Shown here in pieces: positions 32,731-44,500 of a stretch of 64,000 nucleotides of DNA. The stretch's first letter is position 1, and each line of letters starts with the position of its first letter. The DNA is taken from the NCBI GenBank assembly GCA_019044685.2, contig JAGTXX020000003.1:496001-560000 (forward strand), given 5' to 3'. The position numbers and the translations under genes were made by a program. This stretch comes from Nannochloris sp. 'desiccata'. Lineage: Eukaryota > Chlorophyta > Trebouxiophyceae > Chlorellales > Chlorellaceae. The notes beneath the pieces were generated by a model that made no database searches, was not told the origin of the DNA, and worked only from the letters and a program-made list of their open reading frames with translations.

Positions 32731-33185
32731 ATTTTTTCCTAAATGTCGGGACGGCATTTTTGGGGGTCCCTAGTTGTGAACGATAGGCATTGAGGGTATC
32801 TAATGTTGTTTTAATACCAGTTTAACCATCGTTCTATTCGTAAATATTTGCACCAACAAATAGAGGGAGCAGACGAAGCAAAAAGAGCGAAATAAGCGCT
32901 CTAGAATCAAAGACAAGTCGACAACTTTCAATCGATCTTGCATTTTTCTTCGAGCCAGCTGGCAGTGCCTAAAAATGGCTTTTTATGCTCCCTCGCGCCT
33001 CTCCATCCTTCTTATCCCATTCTGATGCTGGTCTCTCTTTATCTATACATTTCTGGTCCATTGACGTTGTCTCGTTGACGGCGGCAGCTCACCGGTGAGG
33101 TGGGTCGGGCTATATGTAAAAATCTCAGCTCAGCTCGCGATTTCATTTTGTGAAATTTCATTCCTAGAATTAGCAAGCTACTGCA
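32731..33185. other. Intergenic region
   Basis: 455 bp between JJJ1 and xylulokinase, both on +. It should include the xylulokinase promoter. No other feature was recognised. Confidence 0.45.
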
Positions 33186-34965
33186 ATGTTGAGTATAGGA
33201 TTGGACGTTGGAACTCAAGGAACAAAGTGCGTTGTTTACGATGTCGACACGAAAGAGATCAAAGGTAGAGGCGCTGTTTCTTATGGCCTTAATTCCGAAC
33301 GCCATGGTCAAGCAGAACAAGATCCCGCAGTTTGGATTCAGGTGAGATATGGTTCCAATGGAAGCTTTATGGGCTTGCTCAGAAAACATAGAAATTCTCA
33401 TAAAGGATCCAAGATCACCAGGCGTCATTGCATATTGTTACATTTTCCCCCTCTTAAATTATTATCTACCCCATTAACTAGATTCTTTCGTAACTTCTCA
33501 ACCTCTTCAGGCTTGTCGAGACACCATGAAAGAGGCTCTTGCAGATTGTGACCGCTCTCAAGTAAAAGCCATCGCTGTCTCCGGCCAGCAACACGGCCTC
33601 GTTGTTCTAGATGCCGAGACCAATGTAATCCGAGCTGCAAAACTATGGTGTGACCTAGAGTCAGAGAAAGAAGCTCAGGAACTCTCTGAAATGTTTGAAA
33701 CTACAATAGTGCCTAGCTTTACAAGTAGGTGTTGGTTTTCCCTTGCCGTTGCGAGTAATAATTTTCTTTTCTTGATAAAGATATCTAACATTCCTCTGCT
33801 TTCTGATCTCCCATTTTTCACAGTAAGTAAACTATTATGGCTAAAACGCAATGAACCTGAAAACTATGCTCGTATAGCTCACGTTCTTCTCCCACACGAC
33901 TATATAAATTTTTGGCTCACGGGAAATTTCACAATGGAAGCATCAGATGCAAGTGGAACTGGAATATTTGATCCTGTAAAGAGAATTTGGGATCAAGAAC
34001 GTATAAATTTAGTAGATAACGTTATTTTAAACTGGATTCCTGACCAAATACTTGGCCCAGATGCATCTGCTGGCTTTTTGAAATACGATATCGCCCAAGA
34101 GCTTGGTCTTCCTAGTGGTAATCAAATTATAATCGCTCCTGGTGGCGGTGATAACGCAATGAGTGCACTGGGTGTAGGTGCAGTCGAGCAAGGAGTCTGG
34201 GTACTCTCTTTAGGTACTTCTGGTACCTTATTTGGCCCTACAAGGACTCCAATACTTGACCCAACCGGAACTATCTGTGCTTTTTGTGATGCTACTGGCC
34301 AAGCTCTGCCTCTTTTATGTACGATCAACTGTACAGGAGTAACTGAAGAAGTGAAGAATTTATGTTGTGGGGGGGCAAATCATGCTGAATTGGCTGAATT
34401 AGCGGCACAGGAGCCTCCTGGCTGTCATGGTGTCACTTTTTTGCCTTACCTCGGAGGGGAAAGAACGCCCAATTGGCCCAGAGCTACTGGAACTGTGCTT
34501 GGTTTGCAGCCTGGATTGATGCGTCCAGGGGTGCTTTATCGTGCTGCGATGGAGGGGGCGACGTTCTCTCTGTTACAAGGCCTTGAAGAAATGAAAAAAC
34601 AAGCTGGTGGTGGTGGTGACGGTGACTTCATTCTGAGAGCAACAGAGCTCAGGATTGTCGGAGGTGGTAGTAAAAACCATACTTGGCGTCAGCTTATTGC
34701 AGATGCATTTCAACTTCCGCTTCGCTTTCCTGTTGAGCCTGAGACTGCAGCTCTTGGTGCGGCATTGCAAGCAGCTGCTGTGGCCACTGGCAGCACTGTG
34801 GCGGAATTTTTAAAGTCTCAAAGAGGACAGCCAGTGTTGGAAATTGAGGTATTACAGCCAAATGTAGATAATAAAGGTGCATATTTTGAAGCTTTTGAAC
34901 GGTTTTCTAGGTTAGGGGTGGCCTTATTTGGGCCAAAGGGAGTGGTAGTTGCTTCATCTTCTTAG
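33186..34965 (+). CDS. Xylulokinase (FGGY carbohydrate kinase)
   Basis: Three exons: 33186-33341, 33511-33724, 33824-34965; 503 aa. The second intron (33725-33823, 99 nt) has no in-frame stop; removing it restores VPSFTISKLLWLKRNEPEN, the family sequence. The N-terminal ATPase motif is IGLDVGTQGTKCVVYD. Sugar-binding and catalytic segments include SGQQHGLVVLD, LLPHDYINFWLTG and MEASDASGTG (catalytic Asp region). The C-terminal half has APGGGDNAMSALGVG, SLGTSGTLFG and the FGGY signature region RIVGGGSKNHTWRQLIADAF. It phosphorylates D-xylulose to xylulose-5-phosphate. No clear transit peptide; cytosolic location inferred. Confidence 0.94.
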
Positions 34966-35133
34966 GATAAAAATCAAAGTGTAAGAAAGTCGGCGGCCAA
35001 GAGAAAAATCAAAGTTAGGTTGGGTTTAAGACTGAACAACGTAGGGTGAGCAGATGGTTTAGTAAATTCAATCCATTCAGGTTGAACCTCTCAGTCAGAT
35101 CTTTAGTCTCCTAATGGTTCTTTAGATTTTGAC

Positions 35134-38100
35134 ATGGGCAGTAGTTTTTCACCCTACAATGATCGGCCACTGGCCTGCGGAGAGGTCTCAGGCATTAATT
35201 GCTTAGAATCTTGGCGTGATTTATTATTTATAGGTATGTCGATAAAGCACGTTGCCTTTTGAACAAGTGGAAGTGATTTTGATCTGATCAACCTCAATTT
35301 CAAGCCATTTCTTGATTTTTCTTTTGTGCAGGACGGAAAGATGGGTCCCTCTCTATATTCAAGGAAACGGCAAATGTAGGCAACCCAGGATGTCCGTTTG
35401 TATGGAAACCCCATTCTGTCAAACGGCTGGGTCAGCAAATCTTCCAGCTTGCTGTGTCCTTGGACCGGAGCTTGCTATTTTGCCTTACTGAGGAAGGAGT
35501 TAGCTTATTCTCCTTACCTCAATTACTAATGAAGGGGCAGGCTGGAGGAACAAGAGGGTCAACATGCTTTGCCTGGGACGATTCGACCAATCAATTAGCA
35601 GTCGCAGTAAAGAAAAGGTAAGACAAACAACTGGCGGTGGAAAAACTGAAGGGCGCAAAACAATATCTATTAAATCACATTTTAAGTCTTATATCCCTCC
35701 TTCTTCTATTCACAGGATAATCATTTACAACTACGATGGCCTTGAATTTGTTTACAAACGCGAAATAGTAGCAGCAGAGCCACCTGTCGCCCTTCACATC
35801 CTCTCGGGAACCGTCTTCATCTCAACAAAGAGGTAAGGTATTCTCGCAAGCTAATTTTTTTTCAATCTATTGAATAAAATTAATCAATAGACGTTATTAA
35901 AGCCTTGTTATAAAAAGCCAGTTTTCTACCGATGCTATTTGCAGTGAATACTCAGCTGCCCTTCCCTCTGGCAACGTCGTTGAACTAGGTTCAGCTCAAG
36001 AGGGTCCTTATGGCTTTGCAGCATGCGGAAAGGAAGTTCTAGTGTGTCTGGGTAAAGATATATCTATTGTAGATCAAAACGGCAAGGTGTTAGCTACGAA
36101 ATCTGCCTCCTGGAGTAATAATCCTAGTATAATGGTGGTGAGTGGGCTTCACTTGGTGGCGCTGGTGCCTGGGGGAATTGAAGTCCAGCTTCTAGCTCCG
36201 AGAACTGCTTTAAAACTATCTCAGGAGATAAAAATGAAGGACTTCACTGTATTGTGTGCAATGCATAGGCCTGAAGGAGGTGTCTTTCTCGGTTCAGCAA
36301 CTACCGGTCAGATTGTCTGCTTGCTGCCGTTACCCAAGATTAAACAAGCAGAGCAGCTTCTCAAGGCAGGAGCTTTTGAAGATGCATTAGAAGTTTCAAG
36401 ACAAATACCAGATAGCCAGGTAACAAAAATTGCATTATTGAATTCCTTTCCAGGTATATCTTTCAAGAAAAAAAGTACTAGTCATTTTATTGCTTCGTTT
36501 TTTCCCACCTAACCTTTGCAGAAGACTGTACAAACTGATTTAGACTCTCGAATTCGCCTTGCATATGGTAGGCATCTTCTATCTGAGCAAAGATATGAAG
36601 AGGCAATGCTAAACTTAGGCATGAGCTCGTATAGTGATCCTTTGGAAATTCTTCGGAGTTTCCCATTCCTTGTACCAGAAACTCTAGCACAGAAAACGGC
36701 ACTAGGAACCTCGGAATTAGCACAATTTCCATCTTCTGAAGAGGAAATGTCTAAAATAGTTGCAATTCTAACGCCCTATCTCTTGAGCTATCGTAGCAGA
36801 TTGGCCGCTGGAGCTGTCGAGGGCGGTGCTACTGCTGCGACTGCTGCTCATGTGTTTGGGTCGCCATCAATAGGAACTTTAATAGATACTGCGTTGTTGA
36901 ATGCGTTTCTTCTGCTCCCAGACAACGGGGCATTGTTGCAGTTTATCCAGAGGGCAAATGATATTGATCTAGAGACTGGGAGCACAGCATTGGAGAATGC
37001 CGGACGCTACGCTGAGTTGGTTGCACTTTACAAAGCTCATAATAGGCATGCAGCGGCATTAGAAGTTTTGGAAAAGTTGATATTGAGGCCAGATACGCTG
37101 CAAATGGGCGCCAAAGGGGCTGCTATTGAGCTCACAGGTCTGCCTGGAGTATGGGCGGCAATTCAGTACCTCTCCTCCCACGAGCCAAGGGATTTCAGCT
37201 TGATCTCTTCTCATGCAAAGTAAGTTCAGATTTTCATAATGGTGCATTTTGCGTTTTAAATTTTGGACTTTTGGGGCACTAGGTTAAATTGTTGTGTATT
37301 GTAGGTGGATTTTAAAGCAAGACCCCGAAGCTGGGATAGAAATGTTTGTTCGCCTATATCCTGAGGTCAACCCATCCGTTGTGTTACCAATTCTGAGTTC
37401 ATTTGGTCCAGAACTTGCAGGTTAGACGAAGTACATTATCTTTTTGTATATTTGATGTGACAACATGCAACAACTAATTGTTTCTTTACAATTTTTCCTT
37501 CGCCGCAGCGTCATACCTTTCAAAAATTGTAGATGAAGCGGGCGCAGAAGAGAGGATGTTCCACCAAGATCTTGCGGTGCTCTACCTGCAAGATAATAGA
37601 GGGCACGAGAAGTTGCGCGACCTCATTTTAAGTTCAGACTATCTCAATTTCGATGCTTTGCTTCGCCTTTTACCTCCAAAGGGTCTCTGGGAAGTGCGTG
37701 CTGCCATATACGAGCGGCTTGGAAGGTAAGTGCTATATTGTATGCTTTGCTTCATCCGGTGTTAAATTCTTTGAACAGAAATTCACGATCTGGTTCTTCA
37801 TCGCAGGCATCTTGACGCACTCAGAATCCTCTATCACAACCTTGGGTCTTTGGCATTGGCAGAAGCTTACTGTGATCGTGTCATCGCGAAGCACCGCCCG
37901 AGTCGCAATTTATTCTCCAACGTTCCTAAAATGCCGCAAAACCCGCCGTTGCCTGGGCAGGAGCCTGCCTATGCATTGTTAGTCCAAATTATGCTTGAAG
38001 AGGATGACAAAACACGCCCTGGTACTTACTGCGTGAAAGATTACGGACCTGATGACCATATATGGAAACAAATCGCTGAGCTGTTGAGTCGCAAGCGAGA

Positions 38101-38437
38101 TGCATTGAATCCATTAACTTCGCTTTCTTTACTCCCCAAAGATGTTCCGCTTTCTAGTTGTATACATTTGCTTGAAGGAGCAATGCGCGGCATGAACGAA
38201 GAGAAAAGGAAAACTAAAATCTTGGCGAATCTGTATAGAGCACGCCATTTGACAGCAATGTGCGAGTCAACAGACGTGCAGCAGAAAGCGATCACTATCA
38301 ACCAAGAAAAAGCATGCTGGATATGCCATAAAAGATTAAGTGGCAAGAAGGGTTGGGTTTCAGCGCTAGTGCATCTGCCTGGCGGGTCTATAGCTCATTA
38401 TTCGTGTTATAAATCTCAGGTGTCAGCGACAAATTGA
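35134..38437 (+). CDS. VPS39: VPS39/VAM6-like HOPS subunit
   Basis: Eight exons: 35134-35233, 35332-35617, 35716-35832, 35945-36419, 36522-37219, 37305-37420, 37509-37725, 37807-38437; 879 aa, matching the family length. The N-terminal CNH beta-propeller begins with CLESWRDLLFIGRKDGSLSI and includes TCFAWDDSTNQLAVAVKKR. The helical solenoid follows (LEVSRQIPDSQKTVQTDLDS, YEEAMLNLGMSSYSDPLEIL). The C-terminus has the VPS39 cysteine motif CWICHKRLSGKKGW with SIAHYSCYKS. As part of HOPS it tethers late endosomes and vacuoles and binds Rab7/Ypt7-type GTPases. All eight exon phases agree. Its 3' end is only ~100 bp from the convergent VPS13-like gene. Confidence 0.93.
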
Positions 38438-38533
38438 AAAGTAGAATAAAATTGGCAGTACTTCAACAATAAAATAAAATGACACAAAATGAAATGGCAA
38501 TGTAATAGAAATAAATAGAAACAGACATGTATA

Positions 38534-41500
38534 TCATGTTTGAAAGAGCCGCCTAACGCTCGGCGCAATTTTAGCCCAAGCCGATTGGTGAAACTTCGTA
38601 GTGATTCTTGCTGCACATGCGGATCCCAAATCGCTAATAGGTGCAGCTCGAGATGAACATATTTGCAAGGAGCCTTCGCTAGTTGAAATGGAAGCTTCAT
38701 TTAACCAGGCTAGGAGACTTGGCGTTCTGCCGTTATCACTGTATAGAATTATCGCATTAGTTGCGAATATTACCACAGGCTGTGAAAGCTTGAAAACAGC
38801 TTGTTCGCTTTGCTGAATCACAGTATCAGATGCCACAGAAACGAGGAGTATTTCGCCGATGGAGTCGTGCAAGTTCAAGCCAAGTTGATCTGCCAGAGAC
38901 ACGAAGCCGTAAACCAAGGCAGTCTTTGTCTGAGGTAGAGATTCTAACTCAGAGGATGGCGCTGGACTAAGCCCACCAATAGAGCTACGTGCAAATGATC
39001 CAACGAGCGCATTTGAAGCAGCCCGAGAGAAGCCAACAACGGACGACAAACTCCACTCTGAAATCTCCTTGACTAACGAGACAGAACCTTGCCCGACACC
39101 GGCAATAAATTGCAGAGGGCCGTGTTGTAAGCCTTGCAAAGGAAGATCGATCATATTTGCTACACCACGTTGAATGGATCGCACGAGACCCGTCGGATTA
39201 AAGAACAACTGCAAAGAGCCTAGCACAAGCGGCGCATTAAGAAGAGCCTCCGCTACAATGTGCTTCGTCAAACCCTGCAGCAATAGATGCAAAGGCGCTG
39301 AAATATTGTGGATAGAAATTTTTGAAATCGACAACGGCGATCGATCCGTATCCACCGCCACAGGGAGTCCAGTTCGTGCTGGAGTTAGGTGAATATCAGC
39401 AATGGCATTCAACTGCCCAATTTGCAAATTATTAACGTGCACTCTTTTTGAGCACAATTTTAGTTTCGCTTCATCCTGTCGAACTGGTTGAGCTTGAATG
39501 GCAATAGCTTTCTGGAAGCCCGTTGGCTTCTCCAATAGTGCCTTATATTGAACGTAGAGCTCGAATGATGAATCATCTATATTCAGGAAAAGAGGTGGAA
39601 GTTCCAACGATGCATCGGTGATAGAGATTGATCGATCACCATCTAAGGTAGTAATGACCATTTCTGCGCTAGCTGAAAATGTCGAGTCTGCAGACCAGAG
39701 TAGCGATTGCTGCACCGGGAAGCAAGTACTGCATCGAAGCTCTTCAAAGCGCAAGGTTGAAACTATTGCTTCCGATGGAGGCCCTAATGCTTTTGAAACG
39801 CTCAAATCTAGCCTATTAAAGGCAACGGCGACTGTAGGCCTTGCCTCGTTGACGCCAGTAATGCGACCACGTTCATCATCTTGCATCAAGACGCAAAGTT
39901 GTTCAACATGGACACTTACGTTCAACGTTTTAATAATTTGCTTGGCCGATACTTCCTCGTTCTCGACTATGAGAGCGATGCCTGCACCTCTGCGCTGCCT
40001 TCGAACGGTAAAGAGCCCACAACGCTGCTCGCCTTCTTCAAGGAGCAATTCTTGCCACTCTTCTTCTCCGTGGGATTTTAAGAGAATGCTAGCCCCGATA
40101 GTGGTGCGATACGCACGCAAATCCGTTGCAAGGCCACTATCATCCCATGCATCTCCTGCGGCATTTTCGGTGTCCACAGTAAATTCTAGCATTTGGTCAG
40201 GAGGCAAAACAGCTGCGAGTTGATCATCGCCTGATGTCCAACTCAAGTCCAAGCTACTGCTGGAATTATTTTGCAAATAAACTGGCGGATCGGAGTCTTT
40301 GAAAAAGATCAATCGATGAGAAGTTGGCTCTAGAACAACCTCATAACTTAAAGTATATCGCTTGCCGCCGCGGTCCAGGAAGATACAGCCATCTTGCGTT
40401 GCCTTATCGAGGGAGAAACCATTCCATGCTTGCTTACGTTCCTGAATATTCTCAGCGAGTGCGACCTCTAGATGTTCAGGTACGGCAAGCAAGGGAAGCG
40501 AACACTGCGGGGGAAGTAACAGTTCGGGTTCTATGACTTCTGCCCCCAATATAGAAGGCTCGCGAATAATTAAAGCCAACGAAGAAATATTTTCCAAGTA
40601 GTAACTCGGGGAGACTGTGAGCTCAAAAGCCTTGTATTCACCGACTGTGGTAAGCTTCAGCTCCAGCCCTACCCGAAGAGGCGCCCTAATATTATAAGCC
40701 ACTTGCAAAGGCAGAAGAGAAAGCTGCTGCTCAATTGGATTTTCTAGGTCGAAAAGGAATCCTTTGGAACTATACTTTGTCTTCTCGTACATAACTGAAA
40801 GGGTAATCTGGCGAACAGAGGAAGCTCGCAGATCATCTAGGGTCGCCCTATTGGAAGGAATTGAGATAGTTCTGCTCCCTCTAAGTTCAAGATCCACAGG
40901 AATGGATAGGTTGTTAACTAGCTTCCATTGCGGAATTAATTTTAAAGAGAGCCCCGGCGAGACGTCGTTTGCATCAGTCAGCAAGAAACACGGCATGCTT
41001 TTCGCAATACCTTGCGATGATGGTATATGAAACTGCGCAGCATTCCCTGGCGACAGTATATAAATAGCATTATCGGAAGGAGCGGCGGCAGAAATCCCTT
41101 TGGTCAGAGGCGAATCGTTCTCTGTGCCTTTTAGTGGTGGACAGAAAAGTGCAACAGGAGGTGCCGAAGGATTGCCCTCCACCGCGAAGCCTGTAGTGAT
41201 TTTGGCAATTTCTCCACCATTGATATCCACTGGCATAGACAGTGTCTCGGATGGTCCCAATGAAACTATTTTATTGTCATCTCTAACCAACCGTTGCGGA
41301 AACTCGATCGTAATCGACTGAGGAAGCTCGTTTGAAAGTTTCAGGGGCGGCCAAATGGCAACCACTACGTGGCCAGTGCAGGCATCAGTCCCAGCAAACT
41401 GAACGACCAAAGGAGCAGCCGCCATAGCGCTATCAGGGCCAACCACATCGAATTGAAAGCTCAAATCGGCCTCAAGAACTTTGATTAGATCATTATCACG

Positions 41501-44500
41501 GTGCGAATAGAATTCTCTGGACCAACTGGTGCCAAGCCAAAGCCGTACTGGACTGCCAACACCGCCCACCCCGGCGGATAGCAAAGGGATATCTTGACTC
41601 TTTCGAGGCTCAATCTCCACAATCTGTGGACCATTTGGATTCATAACAAGCACTTTCAACTTTAAATCTTGTCGATTATAAATTCTCAAGCCATGCTTCA
41701 AGTGCACATGCCAGGTACATTCATCCCGCTCCACCATGACGGCCACTTTTGCAGAGTTGTATTCGCTCCCAGGAACAGTGAGTGAGGCACCTCCAGCGGT
41801 CATCACGTCTATATGATTACTCCAAGATGGCAATGAGGGAACAAGATTTCCAGAAGTAGCAAGAGCAAATTGAAGACCAAATTGGGGGCCTTGAATCCGG
41901 GGCGTCGCTGCCCAATTGAAACCAGAGGATGTTCCTGGCTTCAATAGCGTAACTGAAGCAGGCACACCATATTGTTGGAAGGCAACAGTATGACTTGTCT
42001 CGTTGAAAATTTTAATAGGGGACATGGTGGTGGCATCGTTGGCAGGAGCAGTTGTGGCAAGGGCCACCAAACGCTGCAGATCATATATCGCCAATTCACT
42101 AATAATAACTACAAGAGGAGTAATGAAATTGCATTTCACATAAAACCCAGATGCTTCAGGTTGTCTACGAGCAGCAAAGACCATTGCATCTTCCTGCATA
42201 GCTGCCAGCCCTCCAGCAGCATTATTGACGCCACGGAGAATTGATAGGGGTCCACCACCATCTTGCTGTGGTTGTTCGTCTACCACCTGAGAATTACTTG
42301 ACGCATTTTCGAACGAGAGAATAACATCAAAAGGTTTGATAAGCGTTGCACTGCACAGGGTGGTAGCCTCTGTATATTCAACACAAGCAGTCATGGTAGC
42401 GTCAATTGCCACCGCCTCTCGGTTACTAGTGTTCCATTTATGCATAGAAAGAAGAAAATTTTCAGCGTGTAAGACAGCTAACACGTTCAGAACGTGCACT
42501 GAAGGGATCAAATTCGTCTTCTTAGCGTCACTAGATGCGCTGTGAGCTGCAAGTAGAGAAACATCAAAATGGTTTAAGGAGAAACCAAACGAAAAGGGTG
42601 CCACAAGAGGAGACTTTTGCCTTCCTGGGGCGTCTTCAACTGCTGCATTCCACAGTTCTTGCCCTTGAGGGTTGACATAAATGCGATTTATCAAAGAATT
42701 AGCGTCAGAAGAATCAGCAGGGCTCGTCCAGCACAGCCTCCAGAAATGGGCAGCAGCATCTTGAGCTCCCTCAGCAATAAAGAACCCTGTACCACCAAAT
42801 TGAGCCCCTTGGATGATTTTAGGCCATAATTCGACATTAGTAAACGCTCCTGTGGTCTCATCAAGCCTTGAAAGAGACAAAGGGGCTGGAAAATCGCTTG
42901 GTTCAACGCCCTGCAAAGCAGACACGACGGGTGGTGGGTTGAAGAAAAAGCTACTGCGCAAAACAATCTAAATAGCAATAAATTATCGATATTGTAAGAA
43001 GTTAAGGTTACTTACAAGAATAAAAACGCATCCAATACTGCGCGGGTAAGCATAACGCCATTCTAAGCTCTCTTTCCCATGCCCTCCTGGTGACCTAACA
43101 GCGACTCGCAAGGGCTGACAGCCAGTCATAGGAGAATCAGTTTCAGTAAAAACGGAAGCTCCAGATCGTAGATCATCGCTTAAAACATCAATTACGAGCG
43201 CATTGTGTGCAAGTTCAGCTTCTACAGCCTCTGGAGAATCTGAATTAGAGTAGGCGTTCGTCAGTGAGGTCGCAGCGTCAGCAACATTCTTAGATACTTT
43301 AAAATCCAACGTATCAGCTTCCAATGCCACAACTAAACTTCTCGTAGGACTCCATTGGTGTATTAAAGCCTTGATATCCGCCGGGAGCAAGATCTGAGTA
43401 CAATCTGAGCCTGTGCCACCAGCGTGTTTCTCAACTCGAGCGCCTAGGCCAAGCAGAGAAGCAGACGCTGTTAAAGCCGTTGCTGAAGTGCCATAGAGCC
43501 AGGGGCAGCGCTCTGATGCCATTTCTTGACAAATTGACACCAATGCTTCTTCAAAAAATACCTTGAACAACGGTTTAGGTGAATTATTAGCGCAGTCGGA
43601 CTGGCCTTGCTCGCCTGCCCACTCTACCTCTTGAGCCAGCTCCAGACTGAAACTGCCCAAAGTGATGTTGCCGTGCAAAAGAGGTGTAGAAATAGTTGAA
43701 TTAGGCTCAATTACTAATACTTCAGTTATAACTGTATTATTTGTGGGGTTTTCTGGTGGTAAGAAGGCGTTGAGAGTAGATAGCAGCTCCGGTGTCAGGT
43801 GAGCTTTGAGAGGTGCAACTTCTATTGTAAATTGCTCTTGAGGCTGCCTAGTGGCGCTGGAAATCACAGAAGAAGAGGCTTGGAAGACTAAACTACTTGT
43901 GTTACGATCGAAACTGCGAGAAATTGGTGGGATAGGAGGAAAAAGTCCGTTAGGAAAGGAGAAAGACAAGGCACAAGAAAGGCAGTTTACGTACCTGAAT
44001 ACTTTAATTCTTGGCAGCTTAATAGTCTCATTCCCTCCACTGTCAATTTTGCATTGCAAGAACTCTAGACAGTTCAGTGATACTTGCCGCGACGAGGGGC
44101 CTACCTCCATCGAGAAACGAGAGAGCCACCCCGTCACCCCTAACAGAGGAACAGCAGCAGCAGCAGCACTAGTATTCGCTAGTGTCTTTTGAAGGTCTGT
44201 TGTTGGAGGGAATAAGGTAAAAGTGATCATATCAAAACCATAAATGGTAGTTGTTTGATCTTCAGACGCAGAAAGGCTGCTTTTTTCAGCTTCTCGAGAA
44301 ACAAGAGCAGGCGCAGGGTTCGTAGCAGTGTTATTCTTGTTATTAAACCCAGCAGCCAGTGCCATAGCAGCATGGATTGTACTCGGGTCACCCATGATAT
44401 TGAGGCATCCAAAAGTATACTCTTGTACATTTTCTTCACTGCGCATTTGAAAACTTGTGACAACAGCCAACGGTGGTAGAGGTTCGTGAGCGTCCTCTTC

